DNA of 64,000 bases. Source: JBBDYH01 sp040901795. GTDB taxonomy: Bacteria; Planctomycetota; Planctomycetia; Pirellulales; JALHPA01. Below are positions 41,013 to 49,948 of this stretch, piece after piece (the first letter of the stretch is position 1; every line of letters starts with the position of its first letter). The translations under genes were made by a program, and so were the position numbers. The notes under the pieces are model-generated. The model was not told the origin of the DNA. It was given only the letters and a program-made list of their open reading frames with translations, and searched no databases. The stretch is from positions 12,676 through 76,675 of the forward strand of contig JBBDYH010000142.1 of the NCBI GenBank assembly GCA_040901795.1. The letters run 5' to 3'.

Positions 41013-41630
41013 TCAAAGATTCTCAAATGGTGGCTTGAATCGCGGCAGGACCTCGACCGCAGGTATCTCGACTCGCTCATAGACTGCGGACATAGCAAGC
41101 GAGCACGCTAGGGACTTGACTTCGACAATACCATCGCACCCATTCACCGCGTCCAGCCGCCAGTCGTTGGTTTGGTCGCGCCAGAATTGGTCGATGCAGT
41201 ATCGGTCCTGAGCAACCAGTAGATACTCTGCCAGGCTAGGAATGGATCGATAGTGCGCGAACTTCTTCCCACGGTCGAACGATTCGGTCGAATCGGAGAG
41301 GACCTCGATAATGACTTGCGGATTGAGCAATACGTGGACATCACGATGCTTCATGATCTCCGGCTTACCACAGACAACAATGGTGTCGGCATAGCTGTAA
41401 AGTCCCGTCGGGCATTTGATCATCAAATCGCTGGGCAGGACCTCACAGGCGGTTCCGCGCAACTTGTCGTGCAGTATTCCGACAACGTTCGCGGCAATCC
41501 GATTGTGCGACAAGCTGGCGCCCGCCATGGCGAAGATCTCCCCATCGTAGTACTGACTCTTGTACTCGGCGCCTTCCTCCAGGTTCAGGTACTCTTCGAC
41601 GGTGTATCGCTTTTGGGGCAGGGTAGACAT
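41013..41630 (-). CDS. Uma2 family (DUF820) protein
   Basis: 205 residues from the ATG at 41630 with GGAGG upstream. A YTVEEYLNLEEGAEYKSQYYDG start and MAGASLSHNRIAANV are typical. PD-(D/E)xK-like residues follow: SYADTIVVCGKPEI supplies the Asp, and PQVIIEVLSDSTESFDRGKKFAHY supplies the E-x-x-S-x-S-T-x-x-D-x-x-x-K motif. The Uma2 fold is a restriction-endonuclease-like nuclease of unknown role, multiplied in cyanobacteria and planctomycetes. No linked partner gene is seen. Confidence 0.92.
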   Translation of the reverse strand: MSTLPQKRYTVEEYLNLEEGAEYKSQYYDGEIFAMAGASLSHNRIAANVVGILHDKLRGTACEVLPSDLMIKCPTGLYSYADTIVVCGKPEIMKHRDVHVLLNPQVIIEVLSDSTESFDRGKKFAHYRSIPSLAEYLLVAQDRYCIDQFWRDQTNDWRLDAVNGCDGIVEVKSLACSLAMSAVYERVEIPAVEVLPRFKPPFENL

Positions 41631-41722
41631 TGCGGAACCTCCGCGGACTGAGTGCTTGCACACTGGTCATTCTATCAGGCGCGAGGCTGCTTCACATCCG
41701 CCAGCTCGTTCGTAAAAACCAA

Positions 41723-41746
41723 GCAGCCTGAAGGCTGAACTCCAAC
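41723..41746. repeat. Dispersed repeat, half element (family C)
   Basis: The sequence GCAGCCTGAAGGCTGAACTC followed by CAAC matches the right arm of the palindrome at 62445-62496. It is also related to 58117-58140. Confidence 0.8.
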
Positions 41747-41759
41747 AGCCAAACAAAAC

Positions 41760-41812
41760 GATCCACCGCACGCAGTCGCCTTCAGGACGGAGCGACATGC
41801 CTGCGGTGGATC
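41760..41812. repeat. Stem-loop upstream of the Uma2 gene and downstream of the lipoprotein gene
   Basis: Arms GATCCACCGCA (41760-41770) and TGCGGTGGATC (41802-41812) pair perfectly, with an inner GTCGC/GCGAC pair. It sits 3' of the lipoprotein gene (minus strand), so it may end that transcript. No T-run is visible. Confidence 0.75.
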
Positions 41813-41897
41813 GAGGTCCGCGCAAGCGCCCGAAGACGCTTGCACGAGCCGCATACCTTGGATTTTTCGGCGGCGCTTGGTCCGCCGCGCCGGACTG

Positions 41898-42119
41898 CTA
41901 ATTCATCAGGATCGGCGCCGGCGTGATCGTCGGAGCGCCAAACACCGGCTGTCCGCAGTTCGGATCGATGATCGTCGCGGCGGGAGCGGTGATCGGCGGG
42001 CAGACCGGCATGGCGGCAGTCAGCGGCCGACGGAAGCAACTTGTCAAGTCGCAGCAGTTGCAGCCAGTGGCGACAGCCGTGAGCATCGCTACGGCCGACA
42101 AAACCAACAGCTTTTTCAT
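41898..42119 (-). CDS. Small lipoprotein
   Basis: 73 residues from the ATG at 42119, with GGAGAAGG 8 nt upstream. The signal MKKLLVLSAVAMLTAVATGC ends in a lipobox with C20 as lipidation site, so Lnt at 34104 could act on it. The mature part is short, Cys-rich at the start (CNCCDLTSC) and Pro/Thr/Ala-rich thereafter, without a recognised domain. Function unknown; a cell-wall anchored peptide is possible. Confidence 0.82.
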   Translation of the reverse strand: MKKLLVLSAVAMLTAVATGCNCCDLTSCFRRPLTAAMPVCPPITAPAATIIDPNCGQPVFGAPTITPAPILMN

Positions 42120-42535
42120 GATTGACCTTCTCCGAAAAACGGACCTGGGCGAGTACGGTGGGAGCGAATGGCTCGGTCGGTCGGATCGGGCGAACTCGCC
42201 GGCAAGCGAGCACGCCTCGATCATCCGAGTAACCGAGCCATTCGCCGGTTCAGCGGTGGGCTGAGCAACTCTACACCACCGTTTCCGTTGTGCAAACGCA
42301 ACGTGCGGTTTTTTTGAACAAAGGGGTTGCAAGAGCACCACGCGGAGTGTCTAAAAACCAGACTGGCGCTGGTCGATGGGTTAGGAAGGCTATGGCGGCG
42401 TCAGCTCATCGCCGTCGGTCCAGCCTGAGTTTCCGACTTCGTCCAACCCGCCTCGCCAGGACGCGAAGGTCCTTTTCGCCGAAGGAGCGGCCGCTACGCG
42501 ACAGTCCGGCTTTCGCTTCCCACGCTCCTTGATTC
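42120..42535. other. Intergenic region between divergent lipoprotein and hydrolase genes
   Basis: 416 bp. It contains an imperfect inverted repeat of GGCTCGGT/ACCGAGCC type (about 42171-42240) and the Shine-Dalgarno of the lipoprotein gene. Frames through it are Arg-rich and not protein-like. Promoters for both genes are expected but no clear consensus is visible. Confidence 0.5.
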
Positions 42536-43648
42536 ATGATTCGCACGTCTCGCCATTGCAGGTCGTGTTTGCCGGTCCCGGTTTACTCGCGCGCGGCCAA
42601 GGCGCTCGCCGGGCTCGTCGTTGCGCTGGCCTGTACAGCGACGACGGCCGTCCTGGGACACGAAGTCGCTACGGCGAAGGCGACGCATGCCGAAACGCGC
42701 TCTGCGGTAAAAACGGCGTCAGCGCGAATCGAGTCAGCGCTGGCTCACGAACCTGGCGGCACACGGAGTGGGCCGGCTACGACTTGCCCCTCTTGTGTTC
42801 GGGTTGCCGATCAGGTCTGGGTCATCAGCACGCGGCGGCTGGGTTGCACAACGGCTATCGATGCGACGCCGAACTTTGCCGTCCAGCAACGCCTGACGGA
42901 CGGTTCGTGGGCGCCGGCGTCGATTTCCGAGTTTATTGCCGCCGATGATCCCGCGATTCCGACGTGCTTCGTCATGCACGGAAACCAGGTCGATACGGCG
43001 CTGGCTGTCGCGCAAGGCATGCGCGCCTACCAGGCTCTGACGGCGTCTTTGCCGGCGGACCAATCTCTGCGGTTCGTGATCTGGTCATGGCCCAGCGACC
43101 GGATCCATGGCATCCTCAAAGACGTACGGATCAAAGCCGTGCGGACGACGACTGAAGGGCAATACCTGGCCTGGACGTTGCACCAGCTCAATCCACAGAC
43201 GCCGGTGAGCGTGGTCGGTTTCAGCTACGGGGCGCGCATCGCGACCGGCGCCCTGCATGTGCTGGCAGGCGGAAGTTTGAATGGTTTTTCGCTTCCGCCG
43301 TCGCAATCGCCGCGTGCTCCGATGCGCGCGGTCCTGGTCGCGCCTGGATTGCACAACCACTGGCTCGCTGAGGGGCATTACCACGGCCGCGCCTTGGAGA
43401 TTGTCGATGAAATGCTGCTCATCAAGAACAGTTGCGACTCGGCGCTCAGGCGGTACCGCTTTGTCGATACGAGCCGCAGCGCGGAGGCTCTGGGCTACAC
43501 CGGTCCGGTCGGCTGGTCGTCGCAATATGGAAAAATCCGCACGGTGGATGCTTGCTGCGACTTAGGCAAAGCGCACGATTGGGAGTTGCATCTCGCTTCG
43601 CCGCGCTATGCCGCGCTGATGCGGCAGTATACTTGGCCCCTTCCGTAG
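42536..43648 (+). CDS. Exported alpha/beta hydrolase
   Basis: 370 residues. An N-terminal hydrophobic signal (about 18-42, KALAGLVVALACTATTAVLG) indicates export. The body has TCFVMHGNQVDTALA (oxyanion region after the first strands), RFVIWSWPSD, and the nucleophile elbow VVGFSYGARIATGAL (G-x-S-x-G). APGLHNHWLAEGHYH and a C-terminal region with two Cys and a His complete it. It resembles DUF900-like and related lipase/esterase folds. The substrate is unknown. The gene is isolated on its strand and followed directly by hairpin repeats. Confidence 0.82.
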   Translation: MIRTSRHCRSCLPVPVYSRAAKALAGLVVALACTATTAVLGHEVATAKATHAETRSAVKTASARIESALAHEPGGTRSGPATTCPSCVRVADQVWVISTRRLGCTTAIDATPNFAVQQRLTDGSWAPASISEFIAADDPAIPTCFVMHGNQVDTALAVAQGMRAYQALTASLPADQSLRFVIWSWPSDRIHGILKDVRIKAVRTTTEGQYLAWTLHQLNPQTPVSVVGFSYGARIATGALHVLAGGSLNGFSLPPSQSPRAPMRAVLVAPGLHNHWLAEGHYHGRALEIVDEMLLIKNSCDSALRRYRFVDTSRSAEALGYTGPVGWSSQYGKIRTVDACCDLGKAHDWELHLASPRYAALMRQYTWPLP

Positions 43649-43698
43649 CCCTCTCGCTCCGCGAGAGGAAGCCTGTTCCATCACGCGGAGCGTGATGA
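43646..43698. repeat. Two GCTCYGC-core hairpins (family E block, copy 1)
   Basis: Hairpin CCTCTCGCTCCGCGAGAGG (43650-43668) and hairpin CATCACGCGGAGCGTGATGA (43679-43698). The first three bases overlap the stop codon of the hydrolase gene. The same two hairpins, in inverted order, are at 45674-45720. Confidence 0.95.
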
Positions 43699-43721
43699 CT
43701 GAACCGCTAGAAGGCCGGCGG

Positions 43722-44678
43722 CTACGCCACTCGCTGCAAACGCCCCTGGACCTCCGCCAGCGCCTGCATATTGGCCAAGCCATCTTCGGCGGGCTCGATC
43801 AGCGCGCCGCGCTCGATGCTTTCGCAAAACGCCTTGACTTGCTCCGCGTACTGCTGCGCCGGGCCAAAGGAAATCGTTTCCACGCGCTCGCCACGGCGAA
43901 TCACCAGCTCGCTCGTCTCGGCTGGCAAAACGCCGCCCGGCAATTCGATCGCGGCTTTGGTCCCGACGACCTCCAGCCGATTACGATAGGGACACTCGAA
44001 ACTGCAATCGATCAGAGCCACGACGCCGCTGCGAAATCGCAGTGCGAAGCCGTCGGTCATGTCAACTCCGGTCGTGTGTGGTCGTGACCAGCCGGCGACT
44101 TCGATCGGCTCGGTTCGTGTGAACAGCCGGGCGGCGTTGATGCCGTAGCAACCCAGATCGAAAAGCGCTCCGCCCGCTTGCTGTGGTTGCAGCCGCCAAT
44201 CGCTGCGCTGAATGTCGAACGAAAAGTCCATCTTCACCAGCCTTAACTCGCCTAGTTCTCCCGCGGCGATCATTTCACACACCCGCCGCACGCGCGGGTG
44301 GTGCCGCCACATGAAGGCCTCCATTAAGATCACACCGTGGCGGCGGCAGCCGGCGGCCATTTGCGCGGCTTCGTCGACCGTGCGCGCCATGGGTTTCTCG
44401 CACAGCACGTGTTTTCCCGCGGCGGCGGCATGGATTGTGAACTCGGCGTGCTGGTCGTTGGCCAGCGGAATATAGACGGCGTCAATCGCTGGATCAGCCA
44501 GGAGGGCATCGTACGAGTCGTAGGCGCGTGGGATCTTGTACTCGTCGGCCCACGCGCGCGCCGTTTCGCCGCGGCGGCTGGCGATCGCGCTCAACTCGGC
44601 CCTGCCGGACGAACGAATGCCGTCGATCATGCCCCGGCGGCAAATGCGGGCACAGCCCAGGATGCCAAAGTGAATCAT
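43722..44678 (-). CDS. Gfo/Idh/MocA family oxidoreductase
   Basis: 318 residues. NAD(P)-binding GILGCARICRRGMI at 4-17, the family's E94-K95-P96 motif in VLCEKPMART, a HHPRVRR motif, and the C-terminal alpha/beta domain with GGALFDLGCYGINAARLF carrying the conserved His/Tyr region (here Asp-x-x-C-Y). This family oxidises or epimerises sugars and polyols; planctomycete genomes have dozens. The substrate cannot be told. It is divergent from the aminotransferase gene with an 83-bp gap, and both are framed by inverted copies of a hairpin block. Confidence 0.93.
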   Translation of the reverse strand: MIHFGILGCARICRRGMIDGIRSSGRAELSAIASRRGETARAWADEYKIPRAYDSYDALLADPAIDAVYIPLANDQHAEFTIHAAAAGKHVLCEKPMARTVDEAAQMAAGCRRHGVILMEAFMWRHHPRVRRVCEMIAAGELGELRLVKMDFSFDIQRSDWRLQPQQAGGALFDLGCYGINAARLFTRTEPIEVAGWSRPHTTGVDMTDGFALRFRSGVVALIDCSFECPYRNRLEVVGTKAAIELPGGVLPAETSELVIRRGERVETISFGPAQQYAEQVKAFCESIERGALIEPAEDGLANMQALAEVQGRLQRVA

Positions 44679-44761
44679 TGGGAGTAGGGAGTAGGGTGGC
44701 CGAGTCCGCGAGGCCCACGTGCCACCTAGGGGCCAGGCGTCTGTTCAGTTACGATGGGAGT

Positions 44762-45673
44762 ATGCCCGAACCGGTGGCCTTTCTCAACGGCGAATTCGTC
44801 CCGTCCAGCGCTCTGTGCGTGCCGGTCTACGACGCCGGCTTTGTGCTAGGCGCCACAGTAACCGAGCAACTGCGCACGTTCGCCGGCCGCTTGTTTCAGC
44901 TCGATGCGCATCTCGCGCGGCTGCGACGATCGCTGGAGATTGTCGAGATTGAGCTACCCTTCCCCTCGGCGGCTCTGGAGGAAGCGGCGGAGCGGTTGGC
45001 GACCGAGAACCACCAGCTCCTACAACCGGGCGACGATCTCGGCCTGGCGATCTTCGTCACGCCTGGGAACTATGCTTCGCTGGCTGACGGGCGGGATGAT
45101 GGCGCGCGGATCGCCATGCATACGTATCGCCTTGCGTTCGGCCGCTGGGCGGCATGGTACGACGGTGGATGCCACCTGGTCACGACACCGATCCAGCAGA
45201 TACCGCCCGAGTGCTGGCCGGCGGAGCTCAAGTGCCGCAGCCGGATGCACTACGTGCTCGCCGACCTGGCCGCGAAGAAAAAAGACCCCCGCGCGCGCGC
45301 CGTGCTGCTCGATCGCCAGGGCCGCGTCACCGAAACCGCTACGGCCAACGTGCTGGCTTATCGCGCCGGTGAGGGACTCCTTTCACCGCGCTACGGGACG
45401 ATCCTACCGGGAATCAGCCTCACGTTCGTCCGCGAATTGGCGGAATTGCAAAGAATCCCGTTCATCGAGCGCGATCTGTCGGCCGACGATCTTACGACGG
45501 CCGACGAAGTGCTGCTGACCAGCACGCCGAACGCACTGCTGCCGGTCGTGGACATGAACGGCCGCGCAATCGGCAAGGGCCGGCCGGGCGAGGTGTATCG
45601 CAAGCTGCTCGCCGCCTGGGGCCACGCGGTCGGCGTTGATATCGCCGGCCAGGCCCGGCGGTTTGCAGTGTAG
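44762..45673 (+). CDS. Class IV PLP aminotransferase (branched-chain/D-amino-acid/ADC-lyase family)
   Basis: 303 residues from the ATG at 44762 (the open frame upstream is the reverse of the neighbouring gene). PLP-binding K157 in PAELKCRSRMHYV, E191 in TETATANVLAY, and GTILPGISLTFVREL follow the fold-type IV pattern. The N-terminal FLNGEFVPSSALCVPVYDAGF is typical. Substrate specificity (branched-chain, D-amino acid or aminodeoxychorismate) is undetermined; the R-x-R motif that marks branched-chain enzymes is not obvious. Divergent from the Gfo/Idh/MocA gene. Confidence 0.9.
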   Translation: MPEPVAFLNGEFVPSSALCVPVYDAGFVLGATVTEQLRTFAGRLFQLDAHLARLRRSLEIVEIELPFPSAALEEAAERLATENHQLLQPGDDLGLAIFVTPGNYASLADGRDDGARIAMHTYRLAFGRWAAWYDGGCHLVTTPIQQIPPECWPAELKCRSRMHYVLADLAAKKKDPRARAVLLDRQGRVTETATANVLAYRAGEGLLSPRYGTILPGISLTFVRELAELQRIPFIERDLSADDLTTADEVLLTSTPNALLPVVDMNGRAIGKGRPGEVYRKLLAAWGHAVGVDIAGQARRFAV

Positions 45674-45743
45674 TCATCACGCTCCGCGTGATGATGACCT
45701 CTCGCGGAGCGAGAGGGCTACACTGCGGCACACGGAGTGTGCC
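45674..45743. repeat. GCTCYGC-core hairpins (family E block, copy 2, inverted)
   Basis: Hairpins TCATCACGCTCCGCGTGATGA (45674-45694) and CCTCTCGCGGAGCGAGAGG (45698-45716) are the inverted counterparts of 43646-43698. A further one, GGCACACGGAGTGTGCC (45727-45743), has a variant core. It directly follows the aminotransferase stop. Confidence 0.95.
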
Positions 45744-45828
45744 TACTACATAACCGGCAATACGCGCCTACAATGGCAACGACATGATCGTTGGCCAGTT
45801 TCGTTCGGTTTAAACCGCGGAGGTTCTT

Positions 45829-46944
45829 GTGATCATCGGCGTACCCAAGGAAGTCAAGCGCGATGAATACCGCGTGGCCATGCTGCCGGTCGGCGTCGAA
45901 GAGTTGACGCGCGCCGGCCACCAGGTTCTCGTGCAGCGCGAAGCGGGGATCGGCTCTGGTCTGGCCGACGCGCTCTACGAAGAGGCGGGAGCGAAGCTGG
46001 TCGACAAGGCGGCCGACCTGTTTGCCGCCGCCGGCTTGATCGTGAAGGTCAAAGAGCCGCAGCCCGACGAGCTGCCGCAGATTCGCAGGGGACAAGTCAT
46101 TTTCACGTACTTTCACTTTGCCGCCGACCGGGTGTTGACGGAGGGCTTCCTCGCCACCGGCGCCACCGCGGTGGCCTATGAAACTCTTCGCGACGACGCC
46201 GGCCGTTTGCCCTTGCTCACGCCGATGAGCGAAGTCGCCGGGCGGATGAGCATTCAAGAAGGCGCCAAGTACCTCGAAAGGCCGCAGATGGGACGTGGTA
46301 TTCTCTTAGGCGGCGTTCCCGGCGTCGCCCCTGCGAACATCACGATTCTGGGCGGAGGCGTCGTCGGCGCGAACGCGGCGAAGGTCGCGGCCGGTTTTGG
46401 CGCCAACATTGGCCTGCTCGACGTGAACATGGACCGGCTTCGCTACCTCGACGACGTTACACCGGCCAATGTCGATGTGCTCTTCAGCGATCGCCACACA
46501 ATCCGCGAGCAGCTCTCGCGGGCCGACCTGGTGATCGGCGCCGTGCTGATCCCCGGCGCCAAAGCCCCGCGTCTCATCCAGCGCGAAGACTTGAAGCACA
46601 TGAAGCCGGGCAGCGTGATCATCGACGTGGCGATCGATCAGGGGGGCTGCGTCGAGACGAGTCGCCCGACGACGCACAGCGAACCGACCTACATCATCGA
46701 TGAGGTGCTGCATTACTGCGTGACGAACATGCCCGGCGCCGTCGGCCGCACCAGCACCTACGCCTTGTGCAACGTGACGCTTCCCTGGGCGCTGGCCATT
46801 GCCAATCTGGGGATTGAGCGAGCCGCGGCGGAGCTGCGGCCGGTGGCACGGGCGATCAACATCATGGCCGGCGAAGTCACCAACCGCGCCGTGGCCGAGA
46901 CGTTTGGCATGAGCTACAGCAAGCGCTTTGCAGCGTCGGGGTAG
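45829..46944 (+). CDS. ald: Alanine dehydrogenase
   Basis: 371 residues from a GTG at 45829 with GGAGG 6 nt upstream, a near-ideal site. It converts L-alanine plus NAD+ reversibly to pyruvate and ammonium. Motifs: VPKEVKRDEYRVAM, the active-site VKEPQPDELPQI and TYFHFAAD regions (Lys and His), PMSEVAGRMS, NAD-binding ILGGGVVGANAAKVA, and IDVAIDQGGCVETSRPTTHS. Length agrees with the family. Convergent with the DUF4159 gene; the 177-bp gap contains nested hairpins. Ammonium use links it loosely to the amtB gene downstream in the window. Confidence 0.97.
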   Translation: MIIGVPKEVKRDEYRVAMLPVGVEELTRAGHQVLVQREAGIGSGLADALYEEAGAKLVDKAADLFAAAGLIVKVKEPQPDELPQIRRGQVIFTYFHFAADRVLTEGFLATGATAVAYETLRDDAGRLPLLTPMSEVAGRMSIQEGAKYLERPQMGRGILLGGVPGVAPANITILGGGVVGANAAKVAAGFGANIGLLDVNMDRLRYLDDVTPANVDVLFSDRHTIREQLSRADLVIGAVLIPGAKAPRLIQREDLKHMKPGSVIIDVAIDQGGCVETSRPTTHSEPTYIIDEVLHYCVTNMPGAVGRTSTYALCNVTLPWALAIANLGIERAAAELRPVARAINIMAGEVTNRAVAETFGMSYSKRFAASG

Positions 46945-46982
46945 TGTAGGGTGGGCTCTGCCCACCATTCCTATTCTGCCCT

Positions 46983-47108
46983 CGTTCCCACGCTCTGCGT
47001 GGGAACGAAGCTCTCGCCGCTCCGCGGCGCGTTTCAACTGCTCCCTCCCTCTTTTGATTCGTGCCGCGGAGCGGCACAGGCGACGTTCCCACGCAGAGCG
47101 TGGGAACG
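46983..47108. repeat. Nested GCTCYGC-core hairpins, mirror-image pair (family E)
   Basis: The 25-bp palindrome CGTTCCCACGCTCTGCGTGG plus GAACG at 46983-47007 is repeated as its exact reverse complement at 47084-47108. Between them are CGCCGCTCCGCGGCG (47015-47029) and GTGCCGCGGAGCGGCAC (47061-47077). The set fills the convergent gap between ald and the DUF4159 gene, where termination in both directions is expected. Confidence 0.95.
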
Positions 47109-47121
47109 AGAGTTAGACCAA

Positions 47122-49656
47122 CTACTTCAACAACGAATACAACAACACATTGATCGCGATCTTTTCGGCGTCCTCGCGGACGTAGCCTTCGCACTCGACC
47201 GAGTCGTGTTTCTCCAGCGCACAGCTCAAGTCGTACTTCGAAAAGATGACGGCGTATCGGCCGTCGTTACCCACTTTGATCCCTTCGAGCTCGGGCGGGC
47301 CACGGCGGATCCGCGCATCGGCCCGGGCGCCTTCGCCGCGGGCCTGAGGCTCGCGGCGAGCAACGCTCGAAAGATCGGTTCCATCGAACGTCGTGGTGAA
47401 CATCTCGTGGTCCGCTGGGATCGGCTCGAGTTTGCCCTCGGGAAACATCTGCTGCATCTCTCTCCGAAAGGAATCGGCGAAGGCCGTGTTCGCGCAGATC
47501 GCATCGACCAAGAGAGTGCCCCCCCGCTCGTCGGAGAGGTATTTCTGCAACTGTTCGCGCTCGGCGGGCGTAAAGCGGAAGGCGCTGCGACCGTGCATGA
47601 ACACGAAGTGGTGGTCGAAAAGCGCCTTGCTGGTGATGGGAATCGGCTCGGACGGCGCGGCGGCTTTGACCCCCATTTCGCGCTCGATCGCGCGCAGCAT
47701 GCCGGGAAGGGCTCCGGGCGCGGCGTCACAGCCCCCAGGATGGCTGAGCTTAGCGAGATACATCACCGAGCGGTCCGAGGTATCGTGCGTCGTTTCATTG
47801 GCCTTGAGGCCAAAGTTCTCTTCTTTGCTTTTCAACTCACGGTTCGTGGCATAGGCCAGCACGTTGATGCCAATGGCTTGCGCGCCCGCGATTTCGGCGG
47901 CGATCTTCGGCGAAAATTTTTGATTCCGGCCCGCCGATACTTCCCAGTAGCACGAAAGATTGCCGGCCGGGTCGTTTTCCCAGGGGGGCGGGGCATAGAT
48001 CACCGACGTGCGGCAGCCGTACTCAATTCCCAACAGCGGGCGTAGCTGGTCCGGCGGCACGGACTGTTCGGCGCGCCAGACGGGATGCTCGGGTCCCAGC
48101 AGCTTGAGACGATGCTCCGGCTTGTCTTCGAAAACTTTTTCCATCAGCTTGCGAAAGCCCGCATCGAAGCTGGCGGGATTTGGATCGCTGCGGTCGGGCT
48201 TTTTGGCGGTTCCGCAAGTCGCCTCGGCAAAGATAAACCCTCCACGGTCGAGATAATCGCGCAGCCTTTTGGCTTGCTCGCCCGAGACCTCGGGCGCCTG
48301 ACTGCCGTTGATGAACAGCACGGGCGCTTGCAGCAGATCCTCGACGCTCGCTCGGTTCAAATCGATCACTTGCCACGACAGTCCAATTGGGAAATCGTGC
48401 TTCCACTTCACCTCGGCATACGACGTCAAGTTGGCCACATCGGCGCGATGATGGTTCCAATCGTCCGTCCGGCCGTGTTGCAGCTTACCGATGACGACCG
48501 GCCGGCGTCCCTTCGACATAAACAATAGCGCGAAGCTGGTGCCGATCAGCTCTTCGCTTTCGACAATGTTCCCCCCTTGCCAGATACCGGTGGGTTGTTG
48601 GATGTTGACGAACATCGCTGCGCCTTCGCGATACCAGTCGTGCGGTTCGCCGTTCCGGTTGATCACAAACCGCTGCCCGGTCAGCCGGCCGACGCGCTCG
48701 ATGCCGTACAGATAGTAAAAGATCCAGCCGCCGCCGACATCACCGGTGGATGGGTTGTTGTGGACAGTGAAAGTATTCCCGAGCCAGGCCAGAGCCTTGT
48801 CAATCCGCTCGTCCGATTTTTGAACGCCGCAGCACTCGATTTCGTCGCCCTTGACCTCCGCATTGCTTTGGCCCACTCGCCCCGAAGCGATAATGAGCGA
48901 TGCCACACCGGCACAGGTCATGCTGCCCGTGCCCGGAAGCTGGCCCCTGAATCGCGTTCCTCTCTTTTCATAGGCCCAACTGAAGTCGTTATTGTTTTGG
49001 GCGCTCTCCCAATACGCCAACGCCAGCCGCCAGGTGGCCGCGTCTACTTGCACGCCGGCACGCTCGGCTTCGTATAACGCCAAGAGTGCAAACTGTGAGT
49101 TCGAGTTATCGCCCGCGGCGGAACTGGGGGCAGCATAGGTCCACGCGCCTTTGTTCGAGCCGTCCTTGATCTGATGGCTTTCCAACCAGCGCACGTTGCG
49201 CGCGATGAGCTGCGCGTCCTTGGCGGGCTCGGCGGCGCAGAGCACCATGGTGTGCAGCGCCACGACATAGGTCTGGTCAGGTTGCATGTCGCGAATCGCC
49301 TTGAGTGCGCGCTGGATCGATCTGTCTTCCAGCGGCACACCGGAGTTCAACAGTGCCAAGGCGCACAAGCAGGTCACGCCGCCGGGGCGCTGACCATAAT
49401 CGTCCCACTCGCCACTCGGTTGTTGCTTCCCCTTCAGATAATTCACGCCCTGCTCAATTGCGTTTCGCACTTGCTCGGCAGTCACTCCCTTTGCCGCGGC
49501 CTCGTCTCCATTCCCACCTGGGATGCCCAATCGCTGAGCCGCTCGCAGTGGCCGTCCCGCCGGTGGCACTTGCCCGTTTAGCGGACTGAGTGCCAGCACC
49601 GAAACGAGCAAGACAGCGACAGCGAAGCACGCAATACCGGCGCGCAGAGAATACAT
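47122..49656 (-). CDS. Exported DUF4159 protein with prenyltransferase-like alpha-toroid N-terminus
   Basis: 844 residues. Signal peptide 1-29. An alpha/alpha-toroid of squalene-cyclase/prenyltransferase repeat type (about 60-390) has GVNYLKGKQQPSGEWDD, PGGVTCLCALALLN and SNSQFALLALYEAE repeats. A region about 395-560 resembles a DUF4159-associated glutamine-amidotransferase-like fold (SYAEVKWKHDFPIGLSW, VLFINGSQAPEVS). The DUF4159 domain proper covers about 640-844, with FDHHFVFMHGRSAFRFTPAEREQLQKYL and GGTLLVDAICAN. Divergent from moxR (292-bp gap). Such proteins normally belong to MoxR/DUF58/BatA-type clusters thought to act in envelope maintenance. Confidence 0.88.
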   Translation of the reverse strand: MYSLRAGIACFAVAVLLVSVLALSPLNGQVPPAGRPLRAAQRLGIPGGNGDEAAAKGVTAEQVRNAIEQGVNYLKGKQQPSGEWDDYGQRPGGVTCLCALALLNSGVPLEDRSIQRALKAIRDMQPDQTYVVALHTMVLCAAEPAKDAQLIARNVRWLESHQIKDGSNKGAWTYAAPSSAAGDNSNSQFALLALYEAERAGVQVDAATWRLALAYWESAQNNNDFSWAYEKRGTRFRGQLPGTGSMTCAGVASLIIASGRVGQSNAEVKGDEIECCGVQKSDERIDKALAWLGNTFTVHNNPSTGDVGGGWIFYYLYGIERVGRLTGQRFVINRNGEPHDWYREGAAMFVNIQQPTGIWQGGNIVESEELIGTSFALLFMSKGRRPVVIGKLQHGRTDDWNHHRADVANLTSYAEVKWKHDFPIGLSWQVIDLNRASVEDLLQAPVLFINGSQAPEVSGEQAKRLRDYLDRGGFIFAEATCGTAKKPDRSDPNPASFDAGFRKLMEKVFEDKPEHRLKLLGPEHPVWRAEQSVPPDQLRPLLGIEYGCRTSVIYAPPPWENDPAGNLSCYWEVSAGRNQKFSPKIAAEIAGAQAIGINVLAYATNRELKSKEENFGLKANETTHDTSDRSVMYLAKLSHPGGCDAAPGALPGMLRAIEREMGVKAAAPSEPIPITSKALFDHHFVFMHGRSAFRFTPAEREQLQKYLSDERGGTLLVDAICANTAFADSFRREMQQMFPEGKLEPIPADHEMFTTTFDGTDLSSVARREPQARGEGARADARIRRGPPELEGIKVGNDGRYAVIFSKYDLSCALEKHDSVECEGYVREDAEKIAINVLLYSLLK

Positions 49657-49782
49657 GGAAGTGCTCCAAGCAATTAGGGATCAATACGCTCTATTCTAGT
49701 ATGCCGCTCGCTGCCGACAACGCGAGCAGCGTCGATTGCCGGGTTGGCGATTGAACGGGTAAGATGGCGGCGGAAGGCCTTT

Positions 49783-49910
49783 TTCCCATGCTCCGCATGG
49801 GAACACACTGCCGGCGAGGCTCTGCCTCGCGTGTTGCAGATGACCGCGCCCTGTATGCTGCCGGCAGGCAGAGCCTGCATTGCAGTGCGTTTCCAGGCGG
49901 AGCCTGGGAA
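49783..49910. repeat. Array of four GCTCYGC-core hairpins upstream of moxR (family E)
   Basis: TTCCCATGCTCCGCATGGGA plus A (49783-49803), GCGAGGCTCTGCCTCGC (49814-49830), GCAGGCAGAGCCTGC (49864-49878) and TTCCAGGCGGAGCCTGGGAA (49891-49910). They lie in the upstream region shared by the divergent DUF4159 and moxR genes, so they are not simple 3' terminators here. Confidence 0.95.
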
Positions 49911-49948
49911 CGAGCGATTTCCACTCGAGTCACAGCAAAGGACATCCA

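Noticed and set aside
44528..44761. N-terminal extension of the class IV aminotransferase
   Set aside because: It runs antisense through the Gfo/Idh/MocA start region; family proteins begin at the ATG 44762.
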